A stretch of 64,000 bases of DNA from Cladocopium goreaui (GCA_947184155.2 CAMXCT020001642.1:26001-90000); one strand, 5' to 3'. Positions 1 through 10,821 are shown, counted from the stretch's first letter. Notes: generated by a model from the letters alone, not told the origin. Translations and numbers: made by a program.

Positions 1-84
1 TGTGGTGATATGGATCCTATGTTTGCTGGCGATGTTCATCTAGTTCTTGCACCCAAAGAACAACTAACTTTGACAAATCTATAA
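1..84 (+). CDS. possible exon tail at left window edge
   Basis: Frame 1 is open from the window edge to a TAA at 82-84 (27 codons, beginning CGDMDPMFAGDVHLV). The amino-acid mix looks more protein-like than the AT-rich DNA that follows, so this could be the end of an exon entering from the left. No splice site can be checked because the upstream part is missing. No family recognised. Confidence 0.25.
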   Translation, partial: CGDMDPMFAGDVHLVLAPKEQLTLTNL

Positions 85-345
85 TTAGTGTATATATATA
101 TACATATATATATATTATAAATGATTAGGAGGCATTGTAAAAGGATGACAAGATGAATAGGGGTAGGTTCTGGGAAATGTGACTATGTATCTATACAAAA
201 TGTTTATTACATGTGTGTATTGTGTAGATATATATATATACATACAGTTATATACATTTATGAATACATATTATAATTCTATCTACATATATATATATGT
301 ATACATATTATATGTATATACATATATATATATATATATGCATTT
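80..345. repeat. AT-rich (TA)n / TATG-TATA microsatellite
   Basis: Runs of alternating TA with interspersed TATG and TACATA. It lies directly upstream of the exon-like segment at 358, so it probably sits in an intron. ORFs predicted across it (Tyr/Ile-rich) are artefacts of the repeat. Confidence 0.8.
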
Positions 346-357
346 GAGTTGTTCTAG

Positions 358-501
358 TGCTTCCTGTCCGGAACAAAGAAACACGACGAAACGGAGTCTA
401 CGGTGGCCGCGTTGCGTCAGCACAACCTCCAAGGCGAGGAAAGAAGTCTGGCGCATGCGGCGCAGGCCGGCCGTCGAGCGCCATCGCACGGGATAACGCT
501 G
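358..501 (+). CDS. exon of an unknown protein (48 codons)
   Basis: An open segment of mixed, GC-richer composition stands out from AT-rich surroundings. It reads CFLSGTKKHDETESTVAALR and goes on with Gln/Glu/Ala-rich helix-like sequence ending near GITL. A TTGTTCTAG acceptor ends at 357 and a GTTGAT donor starts at 502; 144 nt keeps phase 0 at both ends. If the donor is not used the frame stops shortly after (AKG then TGA). No family recognised. The codon mix and flanking splice signals are the only support. Confidence 0.55.
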
Positions 502-1299
502 GTTGATGCTAAGGGATGACATCCAGATGGTGATTTCATGGGTTTGAACAGAATTTAAGCAACCAAAATGGTGACTTAATGAGATTTAAGCAACAAAATT
601 GATGATTTTTCTGGGGATTTGATGGGATTTAATGTGGTAAACCCAAAGCCATAAACTACCAATTTTGGTTTGGTGATGATAAAGGGTATTCCCAAAAAAC
701 ATCTATGATTGTTAGATTTGTGGTTTAGCAGCATAGAGTGTGGAGGAGCCAATTATTAGAGCAGGTGAACCCTATGGTATGCCAATTCAGCGCAACACAG
801 ATCAGGTTGATCAGATTTTGCCTGAGGATGCACGGAAACAAGAGATCCAAATGCATTAAAAGATTGTGTCTTTGCAAAAAAAACAATACGCATTCCATAT
901 CCAACAAATATAAATTCTTTTTGAATCTTTTTGAATATCTTAAGACTAGCTAAATTGATCGTTATTTATATTGCCATTGGTTTTGTTTGTCATTGAGTCA
1001 TGCTCCCATCATATCATATTCCCATTGCTTGCTCTTGCTGTACCCTCCAGTAAACTAACATATGGAACATCCACCATGGAAGTAGATCGTTTCCGATCGA
1101 GAAACCATTGATTGTCAATTTCTACTAAGATGTGGTGCCCCCCACTTGTGTTTGTTGGTTTAAAACCCATCTAACTAGTGCTAGACATCTACCATAAAAC
1201 CAACACTTGTGACTGGCTCATAAAGCATTTAGCCTAAAAACCGAGGCACCTATTTTAGTAGGATTTGTTTTAGGCGCAACTTTTTCCCCACATCACTGT
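502..1299. other. non-coding stretch with element fragments
   Basis: AT-rich DNA without a convincing exon. It contains one half of a family-B inverted-repeat element (TACCCTCCAGTAAACTAAC near 1041) and one half of a family-D element (GTGGTGCCCCCC near 1131, with CCAACACTTGTGACTGG on the far side near 1200). These look like decayed insertions in an intron or intergenic spacer. Confidence 0.5.
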
Positions 1300-1395
1300 G
1301 TGGGGTTCTTGTTTTTCGCTTGGATCCCGCCGGGGCTCCGCTCCTTCGCCTCCGCCCCCTCTTCCTCCGCCGCCTCCTCCTCACTCACACTCATC
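1300..1395 (+). repeat. first copy of a GC-rich leader repeated at 3122
   Basis: The string CTTGTTTTTCGCTTGGATCC followed by CGCCG and CTCC-rich DNA occurs here and again near 3125 (CTTGTTTTTCACTTGGATCC). In both places it is followed within 100 bp by a short-period repeat array (CACT here, ATCAC there). The pair therefore looks like two copies of one unit that begins with this leader. Confidence 0.6.
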
Positions 1396-1483
1396 ACTCA
1401 TCACACATTCCCTATCTCCCTCATTCACATCTCATCTCACTCACATCTCATCCTCACTCATCACTTGAGATGCCAATTGCGTG

Positions 1484-1582
1484 CATCACTCACTCACTCA
1501 CTCACTCACTCACTCACTCACTCACTGACTCACTCACTCACTCACTCACTGACTCACTCACTCACTCACTCATTCACTCACT
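1484..1582. repeat. (CACT)n microsatellite
   Basis: About 24 copies of the tetranucleotide CACT with a few CTGA variants, directly after a degenerate CATCTCACTCA stretch. Plus-strand translations (THSL repeats) are artefacts. Confidence 0.9.
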
Positions 1583-1599
1583 GTACAGATAGCTTCCTG

Positions 1600-2948
1600 G
1601 ACGCCTTTCGTGTGGCACGCGCAATACACAGAGCCTCCAGGAGGAGCTGCGGCGCGCGTGGCCGGCGCAGTACACAGAGCCTCCGCACTTCCCTTGTGCG
1701 TGGCAGGCGCAGTACACAGAGCTTTCTGGAGGAGCTGCGGCGCGGTGGCCGCCGCTGGCCCACGGCTGCCTTTTGCCTGGCAGGCGCAGTACACAGAGCG
1801 TCCGCACTTCAGCCTCCGCACTTCCCTTTTGCGTGGCAGGCGCAGTACACAGAGCTTCCTGGCGGAGCTGCGGCGCGGTGGCCGCCGCTGGCCCGCGGCT
1901 GCCTTTTGCCTGGCAGGCGCAGTACACAGAGCGTCCGCACTTTAGCCTCCGCACTTCAGCCTCCGCACTTCCCTTTTGCGTGGCAGGCGCAGTACACAAA
2001 GCTTCCTGGCGGAGCTACGGCGCGGTGGCCGCCGCTGGCCCGCGGCTGCCTTTTGCCTGGCAGGCGCAGTACACAGAGCCTCCGCACTTCCCTTTTGCGT
2101 GGCAGGCGCAGTACACAAAGCTTTCTGGAGGAGCTGCGGCGCGGTGGCCGCCGCTGGCCCGCGGCTGCCTTTTGCCTGGCAGGCGCAGTACACAGAGCCT
2201 CCGCACTTACCTTTTGCGTGGCAGGCGCAGTACACAGAGCTTCCTGGCGGAGCTGCGGCGCGGTGGCCGCCGCTGGCCCGCGGCTGCCTTTTGCCTAGCA
2301 GGCGCAGTACACAGAGCCTCCGCACTTCCCTTTTGCGTGGCAGGCGCAGTACAGAGAGCTTTCTGGAGGAGCTGCGGCGCGGTGGCCGCCGCTGGCCCGC
2401 GGCTGCCTTTTGCCTGGCAGGCGCAGTACACAGAGCCTCCGCACTTCCCTTTTGCGTGGCACGCGCACTACACAGAGCTTTCTGGAGGAGCTGCGGCGCG
2501 GTGGCCGCCGCTGGCCCGCGGCTGCCTTTTGCCTGGCAGGCGCAGTACACAGAGCGTCCGCACCCCAGCCTCCGCACTTCCCTTTTGCGTGGCAGGCGCA
2601 GTACATAGAGCTTTCTGGAGGAGCTGCGGCGAGGTGGCCGCCGCTGGCCTGCGCCTGCCTTTTGCTTGGCAGACGCAGTACACAGAGCCTCCGCACTTCC
2701 CTTTTGCGTGGTAGGCGCAGTACAGAGAGCTTTCTGGAGGAGCTGCGGCGCGGTGGCCGCCGCTGGCCCGCGGCTGCCTTTTGCCTGGCAGTTGCACACA
2801 GAGCATCCGCACTTCAGCCTCCGCACTTCAGCCTCCGCACTTCAGCCCCCGCACTTTCCTTTTGCGTGGCAGGCGCAGTACACAGAGCTTCCTGGCGGAG
2901 CTGCGGCGCGGTGGCCGCCGCTGGCCCGCGGCTGCCTTTTGCCTGGGA
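1600..2948. repeat. GC-rich satellite, unit about 118 bp
   Basis: About a dozen units with period near 118 bp, some lengthened to about 158 bp by extra copies of CCTCCGCACTT. Each unit carries two copies of GGCAGGCGCAGTACACAGAG around a core GAGCTGCGGCGCGGTGGCCG. All frames on both strands are open for long stretches because the unit lacks stops, so the large ORFs here should not be called genes. Such translations (AGAVHRAS, CVLRLP) are familiar to me from over-predicted Symbiodiniaceae proteins. I offer that as recollection, not as a search result. Confidence 0.9.
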
Positions 2949-3121
2949 ACACACAGACGACAGTGTATCACTCCGCTACTTTCAGTCACATAGACTCATC
3001 AGTTAATTTCATATTTCTTTTACCTCATCAACTGTGCCAGGTACCCTACACTGCACAGAATGATGACGCTTGAACTTGCGCGGCCTCTCTTGAAAAAGAG
3101 CTCGTGTGCTGCATGTATCAT

Positions 3122-3202
3122 GTGCCGGGCTCTTGTTTTTCACTTGGATCCCGCCGCTCCTGCTCCCGCCTCCGCCGCCGTAGACTTATCATGACCACTC
3201 AT
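3122..3202 (+). repeat. second copy of the GC-rich leader
   Basis: Matches 1306-1390 over CTTGTTTTTCRCTTGGATCC and the following CCGCC/CTCC-rich DNA, then passes into the ATCAC minisatellite. Confidence 0.6.
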
Positions 3203-3735
3203 CACAGACCCACTTATCACATCACAACTTCTCATCACAACTCGTCACAACTCATCACACCTTATCACATACCAAGTCATCACAGCTCCACTTCTCACAC
3301 CTCACTCATCACAGCTCCACTGCTCATCACAACTCATCACAGCTCCACTTCTCACAGGTCCACTTCTCATCACAACTCATCGCAACTTATCACATCCCAA
3401 CCCATCACAGCTCCACTTCTCACACCTCACTCATCACAGCTCCACTACTCATCACAACTCATCACAGCTCCACTTCTGACAGGTCCACTTCTCATCACAA
3501 CTCATCACAACTTATCACATCCCAACTCATCACAGTTCCACTTCTCACACCTTCCTTATCACATCACAACTTCTCATCACAACTCATCACAACTTATCAC
3601 ATCCCAACTCATCACAGTTCCACTTCTCACACCCCTTCTCACACCTCACTTATCACATCAGACCTCATCACAGCTCCACTTCTCACACCTGACATCACAA
3701 ATCCACTTCTCACACCTCACTTCTCACACCTCCCC
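3200..3735. repeat. CTCATCACA minisatellite
   Basis: Higher-order repeat built from CTCATCACAACTCATCACAG, CTCCACTTCTCACAC and CTTATCACATCCCAA. About 535 bp, strongly C/A-rich on the plus strand. The 242-residue His/Ser/Thr-rich ORF across it is a repeat artefact. Confidence 0.9.
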
Positions 3736-4329
3736 GAAGTTCACATTAAAATCTTACATGCATAAAGGCTTGACATGTGGGGGTGTCCGGTCCTTTTATT
3801 TTTTAACTGTGTTGCGAAACGGACGTTGTTAATTTTGACGGGACATTTCTTGAACCTTTCAGCTCATGTGCAAAGGATCCTTGTTCAATCGACCAATTGT
3901 TTCAGGATCGAAATCTCCTTTTTTGGCATGTCCCAATCTAGACATCCGTGACGTACGGAGATGAAGATTATTCATGTATTTATATCCCCATTATATCATA
4001 TTATATCTAGTGTAGTACATGCCGGCCTATCTTATAATGTTGATGGTTGAAACAGACTACAAGTCTCCAACATAAATCAAACCCTAGCGAAGCTAACGGA
4101 TGGATGCTGAATGATGTTCATGGGATAATCCTTGCAGGGTAATGTGTAGCGGATTGCCCTACCCCATCCTACCCAATCCCAAAGCCTGACCAAAACCACA
4201 ACCATTTTTTCATGCAAATGATGCATCCGTAGTGTTGGATTCAGAACAACATGGAGTCAGAAAAAACATAGATTTATGCATTTTTATCCCATGGTCAACA
4301 AAAATAGACCGTGCGACCTTAATACATGC
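3736..4329. other. non-coding, no feature seen
   Basis: No convincing exon, inverted repeat or RNA motif seen on either strand. Composition matches the introns elsewhere in the window. Confidence 0.5.
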
Positions 4330-4437
4330 TGGTTGGTGGTTTGGAACATGAATTTTATTTTTCCATAGATTTTGGGAATTTCATCATCCCAACTGACGAA
4401 CTCATATTTTTCAGAGGGGTAGGTCAACCACCAACTA
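4330..4437. mobile_element. family-A MITE-like element, copy 1
   Basis: Begins TGGTTGGTGGTTTGGAACAT and ends with the inverse AACCACCAACYA. The shared core contains CCCAACTGACGAACTCATA and TTCAGAGGGGTAGGTCAACC. The same about 105-130 bp structure recurs at 4441, 5491, 8579, 9459, 14700 and 25219, so this is a non-autonomous inverted-repeat family with at least seven copies in 21 kb. No coding capacity. Confidence 0.85.
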
Positions 4438-4440
4438 GAC

Positions 4441-4562
4441 TGGTTGTAGATCTATGTTCAACATTTGTTATTTTCCATAATTAATATATATGGGATGTCA
4501 TCCTTCCCATTGACGAACTCCAGCATTTTTTCAAGACGGGCACATTGCACCACCAACCAGAT
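4441..4562. mobile_element. family-A element, divergent copy 2
   Basis: Starts TGGTTGTAGATC and ends CACCACCAACCAGA, with GGGATGTCATCCTTCCCATT and GACGAACTCC inside. It lies back-to-back with copy 1 and shares its internal variant with the copy at 5491. Confidence 0.7.
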
Positions 4563-5490
4563 TATTATTAACCATCATTAACCATATAATGACCATTAAT
4601 ATTAACCATTATTTTCACAGTTGTTTTTAGCCAACCAATGGTAGGGTTATTGCATCAGCAACCTGACATCGTTTTAGGAGGAACGTATCGGATCAGGGCT
4701 GTTCACCAGGCCTCCAGCCCTGGAATGTTGCGGGATCCGCGAGATGCAGCAACTTGACCTGGAAGCTGACTGGAAAGTCGCGGATTTTTCGATGGGGAAA
4801 CCAGGAAATCCATGGGAAATCCTCACCATTGATGGTGGACATAGTGAATTTTCCCATGAAAAATGGTGATGTTTTTTGTATGTTTACCAGAGTGTACTGA
4901 GAATGTGGAGAAGTATCTTATCCATTCTTATCCATTCTTATCCATGATCAGTGATGTATGGTATACTTATTATGTATACTTGCATTTACACTGAACATAG
5001 CCTTAAAATGTGGACACCTACAAAATCGCTGTGGCTGCGAAGACATTATTCAAATTTATTCAACAATTTGTGGCCTCAAACATTTTTCACAACCAGTGCA
5101 GCAGGATTGTGTCCCACAACCATGACAGCTTATTGATGCATGAATCATGGGGACCAAGATGATGGGATCCCAAGGCCAGGAATTCTCAAGCCGAACACCA
5201 AATCATGGCTATTCTGAATATATAACTTGGTATTCAAGCCAGTGGCCTTCGAGAAATTTTATGTACCAAGTCTGGCCAATGGTGCTTTTCTTTCTCTATT
5301 GTTGATCGTCAATCTAGATAATCCGTCTTTCTAATGTCAACGCCAGACGAATAATCATTCCAGAGTTCATGCGTCTCAAGTGCACCAACTGGAACTGGAA
5401 TTCTGAGGATCCCCGTTGGAAAGGATACCGTGTGAGAAATTCCTAATGTCGAAGGGTTTGAAACCCACTTCTGTTGCTGATTTGTATATC
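4563..5490. other. non-coding; one weak exon-like segment near 4745-4870
   Basis: The segment around 4745-4870 is open in a frame reading MQQLDLEADWKVADFSMG and onward to a TGA. It is less AT-rich than its surroundings, but no clear splice pair was found and a second frame is also open. The rest shows no feature. Confidence 0.3.
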
Positions 5491-5619
5491 TGGTTGGTGG
5501 TTTGGAACATTTTTTATTTTTCCATCTATTGGGAACAATATAATCCCAACATATATGGGATGTCATCCTTCCCATTGACGAACTCATATTTTTCAAGATG
5601 GTTATAAAACCACAACCAG
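5491..5619. mobile_element. family-A element, copy 3
   Basis: TGGTTGGTGGTTTGGAACAT at the left, AAAACCACAACCAGA at the right, with the GGGATGTCATCCTTCCCATT variant core shared with copy 2. Confidence 0.8.
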
Positions 5620-5724
5620 ATATTATAGTTATATCATGTTATATCCACCATAAACATCCATAAACCATAGAATTCAGCCATAAAATGGTGGATCTTTCCA
5701 GTTCGTTATGTAACAGTTTACCAG

Positions 5725-5829
5725 AGTTATGGTCATTTATCAGTTATAAGTACTAACAAAACCACATTTATAATAGAATGTATATAATCCCATAGAAATT
5801 TTCAGTTATAACTGGTAAATGGCCATAAC
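5725..5829. mobile_element. family-C inverted-repeat element, copy 1
   Basis: Left end AGTTATGGTCATTTATCAGT, right end inverse (AACTGGTAAATGGCCATAACT), with the shared core AAGTACTAACAAAACCA. Close match to 20675-20775. Confidence 0.8.
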
Positions 5830-5985
5830 TGCAGATAGTTCTTGCGGCCGTTGAACCCATGCGTCCAAATTTTAGGTGAAATCTCCACACTAACTTGGTG
5901 CCCAAGTCTCAACCAACGAACGAACACACACGCTGGTCGAGTCAACCATTAAATATGTAAAATCCCAGTTGTGTTTCTTGCGTAA

Positions 5986-6407
5986 CCCTGAGTCTCCAAA
6001 ACTAGTAAATTTACTAATTTAGTAAATTTACTAAAAGTGAAGAATTTACGTAAATTTTTAGCTAATTTTCTTGATGTTAGTAAATTTTGTGAAAATTGAA
6101 AAAGTGCATCAATAGGGCATGTTTTTTTGGAGCATTTGTCAAAAAGCATCAAAAGTGCATCAAAAGTGCATCGAAAGTGCATCAAAAGTGCATCGAAAGT
6201 GCATCAAAAGTGCATCAAAAGTGCATCAAAAATGCAAAAGTGCATCAAAAGTGCATCAAAAGTGCATTTACTTACGTTAGTAAAATTTACTAACGTAAGT
6301 AAATTTTTACTAACATTAGTAAAAATTTACGTAAATCCACGTTAGTAAACCCCAAAATTTAGGTAAATTTTTGGGCACCTAAATTTACTAGTTTTGGAGA
6401 CTCAGGG
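5986..6407. mobile_element. 422-bp element with 27-bp perfect terminal inverted repeats
   Basis: The left end CCCTGAGTCTCCAAAACTAG plus TAAATTT is matched exactly in inverse at the right end, ending at 6407. Inside are TAAATTTACTAA-type subterminal repeats and a 6103-6267 array of the 11-mer GTGCATCAAAA. There is no ORF beyond the repeat. The perfect 27-bp ends suggest a recently active non-autonomous transposon. No convincing target-site duplication was found. Confidence 0.85.
6103..6267. repeat. 11-bp minisatellite GTGCATCAAAA
   Basis: About 14 tandem copies with few variants (TCGAAA, TCAAAAAT), inside the 5986-6407 element. Short Lys/Ser/Cys ORFs across it are repeat translations. Confidence 0.9.
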
Positions 6408-8450
6408 AAGAATCCAAAGAAATCAGAGAAATCCATAGAAATCAGAGAAATCCATAGAAATCCAAAGAAATCCACCTGTTTTTGTTTTTGTGAAATCACC
6501 ATTTCGTTTGCTCAAAAAGTCCCTAATCGTCGTCGCTGGGCGACTGAAATTCAGGCGCCAGCCGCGAGGCGCCATTGGCAGTGGACCAGAGTTTCGGGAT
6601 GTCTTGCGGTGGGCAAAACATCTTATGGTTTAATGCTACAATTAAACAGTTTATAAATGTTTATAACAGATACTTACGAAACTTAATATGTTTACATATG
6701 TTGAAAACTCAAGTATATGTTAAACGGTTTATAGGATGGTTTCAAAGAAGTAGATGTACAATTAGCATATTTTTTGGAGGATATGTTCAATGGAAAATAT
6801 ACTTCTTGGACTTACAGTAAAATGTGTTGAAACTTTTTTTGGACTGAGAGGAAACATAGTAAGGCCAAACCAATAGGTATATAATGTCAGTCGTAGTATT
6901 TTCATGTGTTCATTGAAATAATAGGATAAAATCATGCATATTTTGTTGTCCACACTTTTGAATTCGTAATCAATCAAGACATCAATTGTTTTCTCCATAG
7001 AGTTTTGTTTTGGCTTAAACACCCATTGCATCGCTGGTTGGATTCATTGTTTCTTTACAAGCCTAACATGCGAATTTGCCAACCAAAGACCAGTGGACCA
7101 ATCTGATGGATCTGATGGGTCTCACGGATCCAATCTGATGAGTTGCCATCTACATAGGAATAGAAACATCACAGCAGGTGAGTTGATTTTGCAAAAGGTG
7201 TTTTTTCAGCCTTTTTTTAAACGAACTAAATATATCTAAATGAGATGATGCAGACTTTCCAAATAAGAGTTCTGGGATGTGCTACACCGACCAGAAAGGT
7301 TTATGAATTGTTGCCAGAATGTCATAGATGTTTGTCTTCATCATTTCTAGGTGTTGTTTTTTAAGTGTTTTCTGGGTGGATCATGGTGGATCTGGAGAAT
7401 GTCGACCTCACTATGACCACACCACGTATGCATAGTTGTAGTGAGGACAAGTGTTGATGGGCGATCGGTCCAGTTTTTTGGTGCAAGATACTTGTCGTAT
7501 ACCGGAAAACCTGTATGTGGGATGGTTCCAATTCCCAATGGCGCCAAATTTCAAGTTTGGGTTTGCACTAAAAGAACCTCCTTATCCATGACAGGTTGAT
7601 TGGTTGGCCACGGGGATGTTGTCGCGGTGGGGCCCATGTTGTCGCAGGCCCAAACAAAGCCATTTGAAAACAGGTGCCCGGTGGGCTCGGTCGAACATCG
7701 GGGGTTCAGATCGTTTGAGGCACTTGAAACGAACTGCAGTTCGCATCAAATTGAAGTTAACCCAACATTGGAATCGGTGGTTGAACCAGCACCTTGTTTT
7801 TACATGCCTAGGGCTACATATGGGCCATGGCAGCGCGGGTTATGCCGAATTTTTATTTCCCATTCATTTGGATCATGCTGATAGCATAACTGGTGCAGAT
7901 GTGGGAATTTGGGATAAGACATTTGCCTCGGATTGTGGCGATAGATCTTGAGGTCCCACTTGCAACAATTTCACAGAATTTGAGGGAACACTTGCAGGAA
8001 AACCCCGTCTGTCTTGGGAAGAAAAGCAGTCCATTTGAGTGACTTGAAGTCTGTGGATTTCCAGAAGATTCCAATGGCGATTCCTTCACAAGACCTGTGT
8101 TGCTGACATGGAGGACATTATAATTGGACAGCATGAGCCACAACCATCCACAACCAGCCATATCGCATCATGTCGCCATATCCATACAAATTGGGATAAA
8201 TTGGGCCCCCGGTTCTAAGTTGCTATGTAAACCCCATGAACTATAGTGTTTTACTATATTAGGAATAGACCCTGAGTTGCCAAGTAAACTAAACCAACTA
8301 AGCTACCGTTGAAGGCCCCACGTGGGAAATGATGGGGTTGGCGTTGGCAGCGCTCATAACCCATCATTTTTTTGGCGCATTGTCCTATGGCAACGGTTTT
8401 CCACATCGAAACAGCGGATGGTTACATAATTCTGCACCAGTTGATTTAGC
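6408..8450. other. mostly non-coding; two exon-like segments
   Basis: A GC-richer patch at 6551-6615 (reads GASREAPLAVDQSFGMSC, between a TTCAG and a GTGGGC) could be a short exon. At 7604-7951 two overlapping plus-strand frames stay open (one basic, reading RRPKQSHLKTGARWARSN). Neither has decisive splice sites. The remaining 1.5 kb is AT-rich and shows only short direct repeats. Confidence 0.3.
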
Positions 8451-8512
8451 ATGATTTATCATGATTTATCATGATTTATCATGATTTATCATGATTTATC
8501 ATGATTTACAGT
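8451..8512. repeat. ATGATTTATC 10-bp repeat
   Basis: Six tandem copies of ATGATTTATC just upstream of a family-A element. Confidence 0.85.
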
Positions 8513-8578
8513 ATCCCATAAATCCAAGAGTTTCAGCCATCCAAGATGGGCCGGCATTTCTTCCACATCTATGTCATG

Positions 8579-8685
8579 TTGGTGGTTTGGAACATGAATT
8601 TTCTGACTTTCTATATATTGGGAATTTTATAAGCCCAACTGACGAACTCATATTGTTCAGAGGGGTAGGTCAACCACCAACCAGA
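8579..8685. mobile_element. family-A element, copy 4
   Basis: Left end TTGGTGGTTTGGAACATGAA, right end GGTCAACCACCAACCAGA. Core as in copy 1. Confidence 0.85.
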
Positions 8686-8705
8686 TGTGAAATTTATGGC
8701 AAAAG

Positions 8706-8803
8706 ACAATGGCAAAATCGACGAGCTTGGCTTCAGGTCGACCTCGAATCCGAAGGTTTCTCCTGCACTTTGGCTCGGATCGTTGTGGCACCCGATGGCT
8801 TAG
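8706..8803 (+). CDS. exon of an unknown protein
   Basis: Reads QWQNRRAWLQVDLESEGFSC and on to VVAPDGL in one frame, bounded by an AAAAG acceptor (8705) and a TTAG/GTACTG donor (8804). The split codons at both ends cannot be checked without the neighbouring exons. A family-D element begins only 8 bp after the exon. No family recognised. Confidence 0.45.
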
Positions 8804-8810
8804 GTACTGG

Positions 8811-8961
8811 TACAAAGTGGTGCCCCCGTTCGATAGCTAAGTAAGTAGGTAAACATAACTCCAATGACTATGGTTTATAGATGTTTATAGGTGATATATC
8901 TATAGATAGTCTATAGTTATGGTTTATAAACCAACTTATAACTGGGGGGCACCACCTTGTA
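8811..8961. mobile_element. family-D element, copy 1 (GTGGTGCCCCC type)
   Basis: TACAAAGTGGTGCCCCCGTT at the left end and TGGGGGGCACCACCTTGTA at the right are inverse copies. The inside has CATAACTCCAATGACTATGG, shared with the other three copies (11062, 22151, 23919). Non-coding. Confidence 0.85.
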
Positions 8962-9458
8962 GGAGCTCTTTGAAGCCAGAATTCACAGGACACTTGTTGT
9001 TTTAGCAGTATTTCATTCGAGGGCTAGTGGCGTTCAGGATCTTTCATGGTTGACATGATCAATGGTTTTCTCGGGGGAAAGTGACTGGATTGGTATTCTA
9101 GTACCGCTTATGTAACCAGCATCCTCATAAATTGGGATATGACAAGCCAACAAAAAGCAGGCTATCGGGATGTATCGGGTATCTAAAGTTGGCCATGTTC
9201 TGGGTAAAGCCACTGGTGCCAGTGTCATCCAGCTACTGCCTCATTTTGTTCAAGTCATATCAGATGACCCACAGTTATAAGGTTTGGCGTAAGCCCATTC
9301 AACTCGCAGCATCATTGGAAAGCCAATTTCTGGGAAGTACTCTGCATCTATGGCCCCAACATCTTATCTTCCTGCATTTGCTGAACATGATTTGGCTGAT
9401 TTTCCCACTGGGAAATCCACTAGGCATTTGGGGATTCTATAATAGGGAAGATGTGTTT

Positions 9459-9563
9459 CTGGTTGGTGGTTTGGAACATGAATTTTCTGACTTTCCATAT
9501 TTTGGGTTATAGACCAACTGACGAACTCATATTGTTCAGAGGGGTAGGTCAACCACCAACCAA
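9459..9563. mobile_element. family-A element, copy 5
   Basis: CTGGTTGGTGGTTTGGAACA to GGTCAACCACCAACCA. A further right-end fragment (GGGTAGGTCAACCACCAACC) lies at 9636-9655. Confidence 0.85.
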
Positions 9564-9656
9564 CTATAGTATACTATAGTTATATCATGTTATATCCACC
9601 ATAAACCATAGAATTCAGCCATATTCAGAGGGCTAGGGTAGGTCAACCACCAACCG

Positions 9657-9953
9657 TTGTATTTATGGGATTCCTTAAGCCTTAAGCCAATACCAACCAT
9701 TCGTGGTGTCTCCCGGGGCAAAGAAGGCTTCATGGCCACCAATTCCTCCATTGCTACGGTGGCATACGTTGCGGACACCCACGTCATCCCGTCTTCTCAC
9801 ATAGTCGATAACTTTCAAAACAAGCTAGCCAGCAAAATGGGGTACTACCTTGCAGCTGTGACATTTATTCTTTCTTTATCCACGATGCCTGGTGAACATG
9901 GTGAACATGGTGAACATGGTGAACATGGTGAACGAAAAACATCGAACATATAA
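9657..9953 (+). CDS. ORF, doubtful, ending in a GEH tripeptide repeat
   Basis: A 98-codon open frame whose middle (MATNSSIATVAYVADTHVIP) looks moderately protein-like. It ends in four GGTGAACAT repeats (9893-9934). The opposite strand is also open here (EELVAMKPSLPRETP), and a related minus-strand motif occurs at about 14200, so the coding strand is uncertain. Confidence 0.3.
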   Translation: MYLWDSLSLKPIPTIRGVSRGKEGFMATNSSIATVAYVADTHVIPSSHIVDNFQNKLASKMGYYLAAVTFILSLSTMPGEHGEHGEHGEHGERKTSNI

Positions 9954-10560
9954 GCACCTCTACATATAGAGAAACATTGGAAGATTGAAAAAGATTAGCG
10001 CAAATACCCTCTCGTAAACTAACAGTTTGCTATTGAAAATTGCCCTTTGGTTCGTGGATTTCGCCCCCAAAAAATGGTGAAAACTTCCAGTCCGCTACGT
10101 TGGTAAACCACGAAGGGTCCCTTTGAGGGGCCGCGGGGCCTTCATCCCACCCATTCCCACCGCTGAGGAATTTTGATCCATTGGGTCTCACCGTGGTCTG
10201 GGAAAAGAATGGACTTCGCCAAGCCACTGTCCCTTGGTTTCGCAGGTGGTTTCGCGGAGGACAAAAAACTGGTTGATGGGAGAATTTCTTATAGAATTTT
10301 AGATGAAAGCCATATAGTTCAGGGATTCTTAAGCCATTGGTTTCCGACTTTACCTTAAGTCAATCCATTGAATAGAAAGGGTCCTTCCAGAATAGTGGAG
10401 TTGAGCAACTCAACGAATGGTTTCTACAATTATCAGAAGCTGCGATTATTCACCAAGAAATATGTGGATAGTCATCGTGCAGGATATAACAAACTGGGTC
10501 TAAAATGGTATAAACTCTATACGTTCCATGGGATTCTGATCAAGAAGTGTGTGCTCGCAG

Positions 10561-10671
10561 CTCGAAAGAGGTCCATTCCGATCCATTCAGGGCAGCTCTA
10601 CTGAAACCTCACAGCTGGGCGAAGACGAGAAGCTGTTGTTTGTGTCGCCGGGTGAATTGGTAGTTGAATAA
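10561..10671 (+). CDS. 3'-terminal exon of an unknown protein
   Basis: A GTGTGCTCGCAG acceptor ends at 10560 and is followed in phase 0 by 36 codons and a TAA at 10669-10671. It reads LERGPFRSIQGSSTETSQLG and ends KLLFVSPGELVVE. Codon use and composition are clearly unlike the flanking AT-rich DNA. The upstream partner exon was not identified, though 8706-8803 on the same strand is a candidate. No family recognised. Confidence 0.55.
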   Translation, partial: LERGPFRSIQGSSTETSQLGEDEKLLFVSPGELVVE

Positions 10672-10821
10672 GATTGATTGATTGATTGCACTTGATTTGC
10701 ATTCATTGGAAACATTGTCGGTCATTGCACTTGATTTAAATTCAGCTTTGATTGATTGATGATATCCATTTCAATCTTGGTTCAAGCCCACCTCGCGACT
10801 GAACCGTTTTTTTCCATCAAG

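Noticed and set aside
1300-3006. Long ORFs of 60-330 codons on both strands
   Set aside because: They are stop-free translations of the 118-bp GC-rich satellite and change frame between units; no splice, start or codon evidence.
7604-7951. 115-codon basic ORF as a gene
   Set aside because: A second overlapping frame is equally open, no acceptor or start context is convincing; noted only as exon-like.
10030-10358. Overlapping ORFs on both strands (VRPNGSKFLSGG / FAKPLSLGFAGG)
   Set aside because: Both strands look moderately protein-like but no splice pair or conservation argument selects one.
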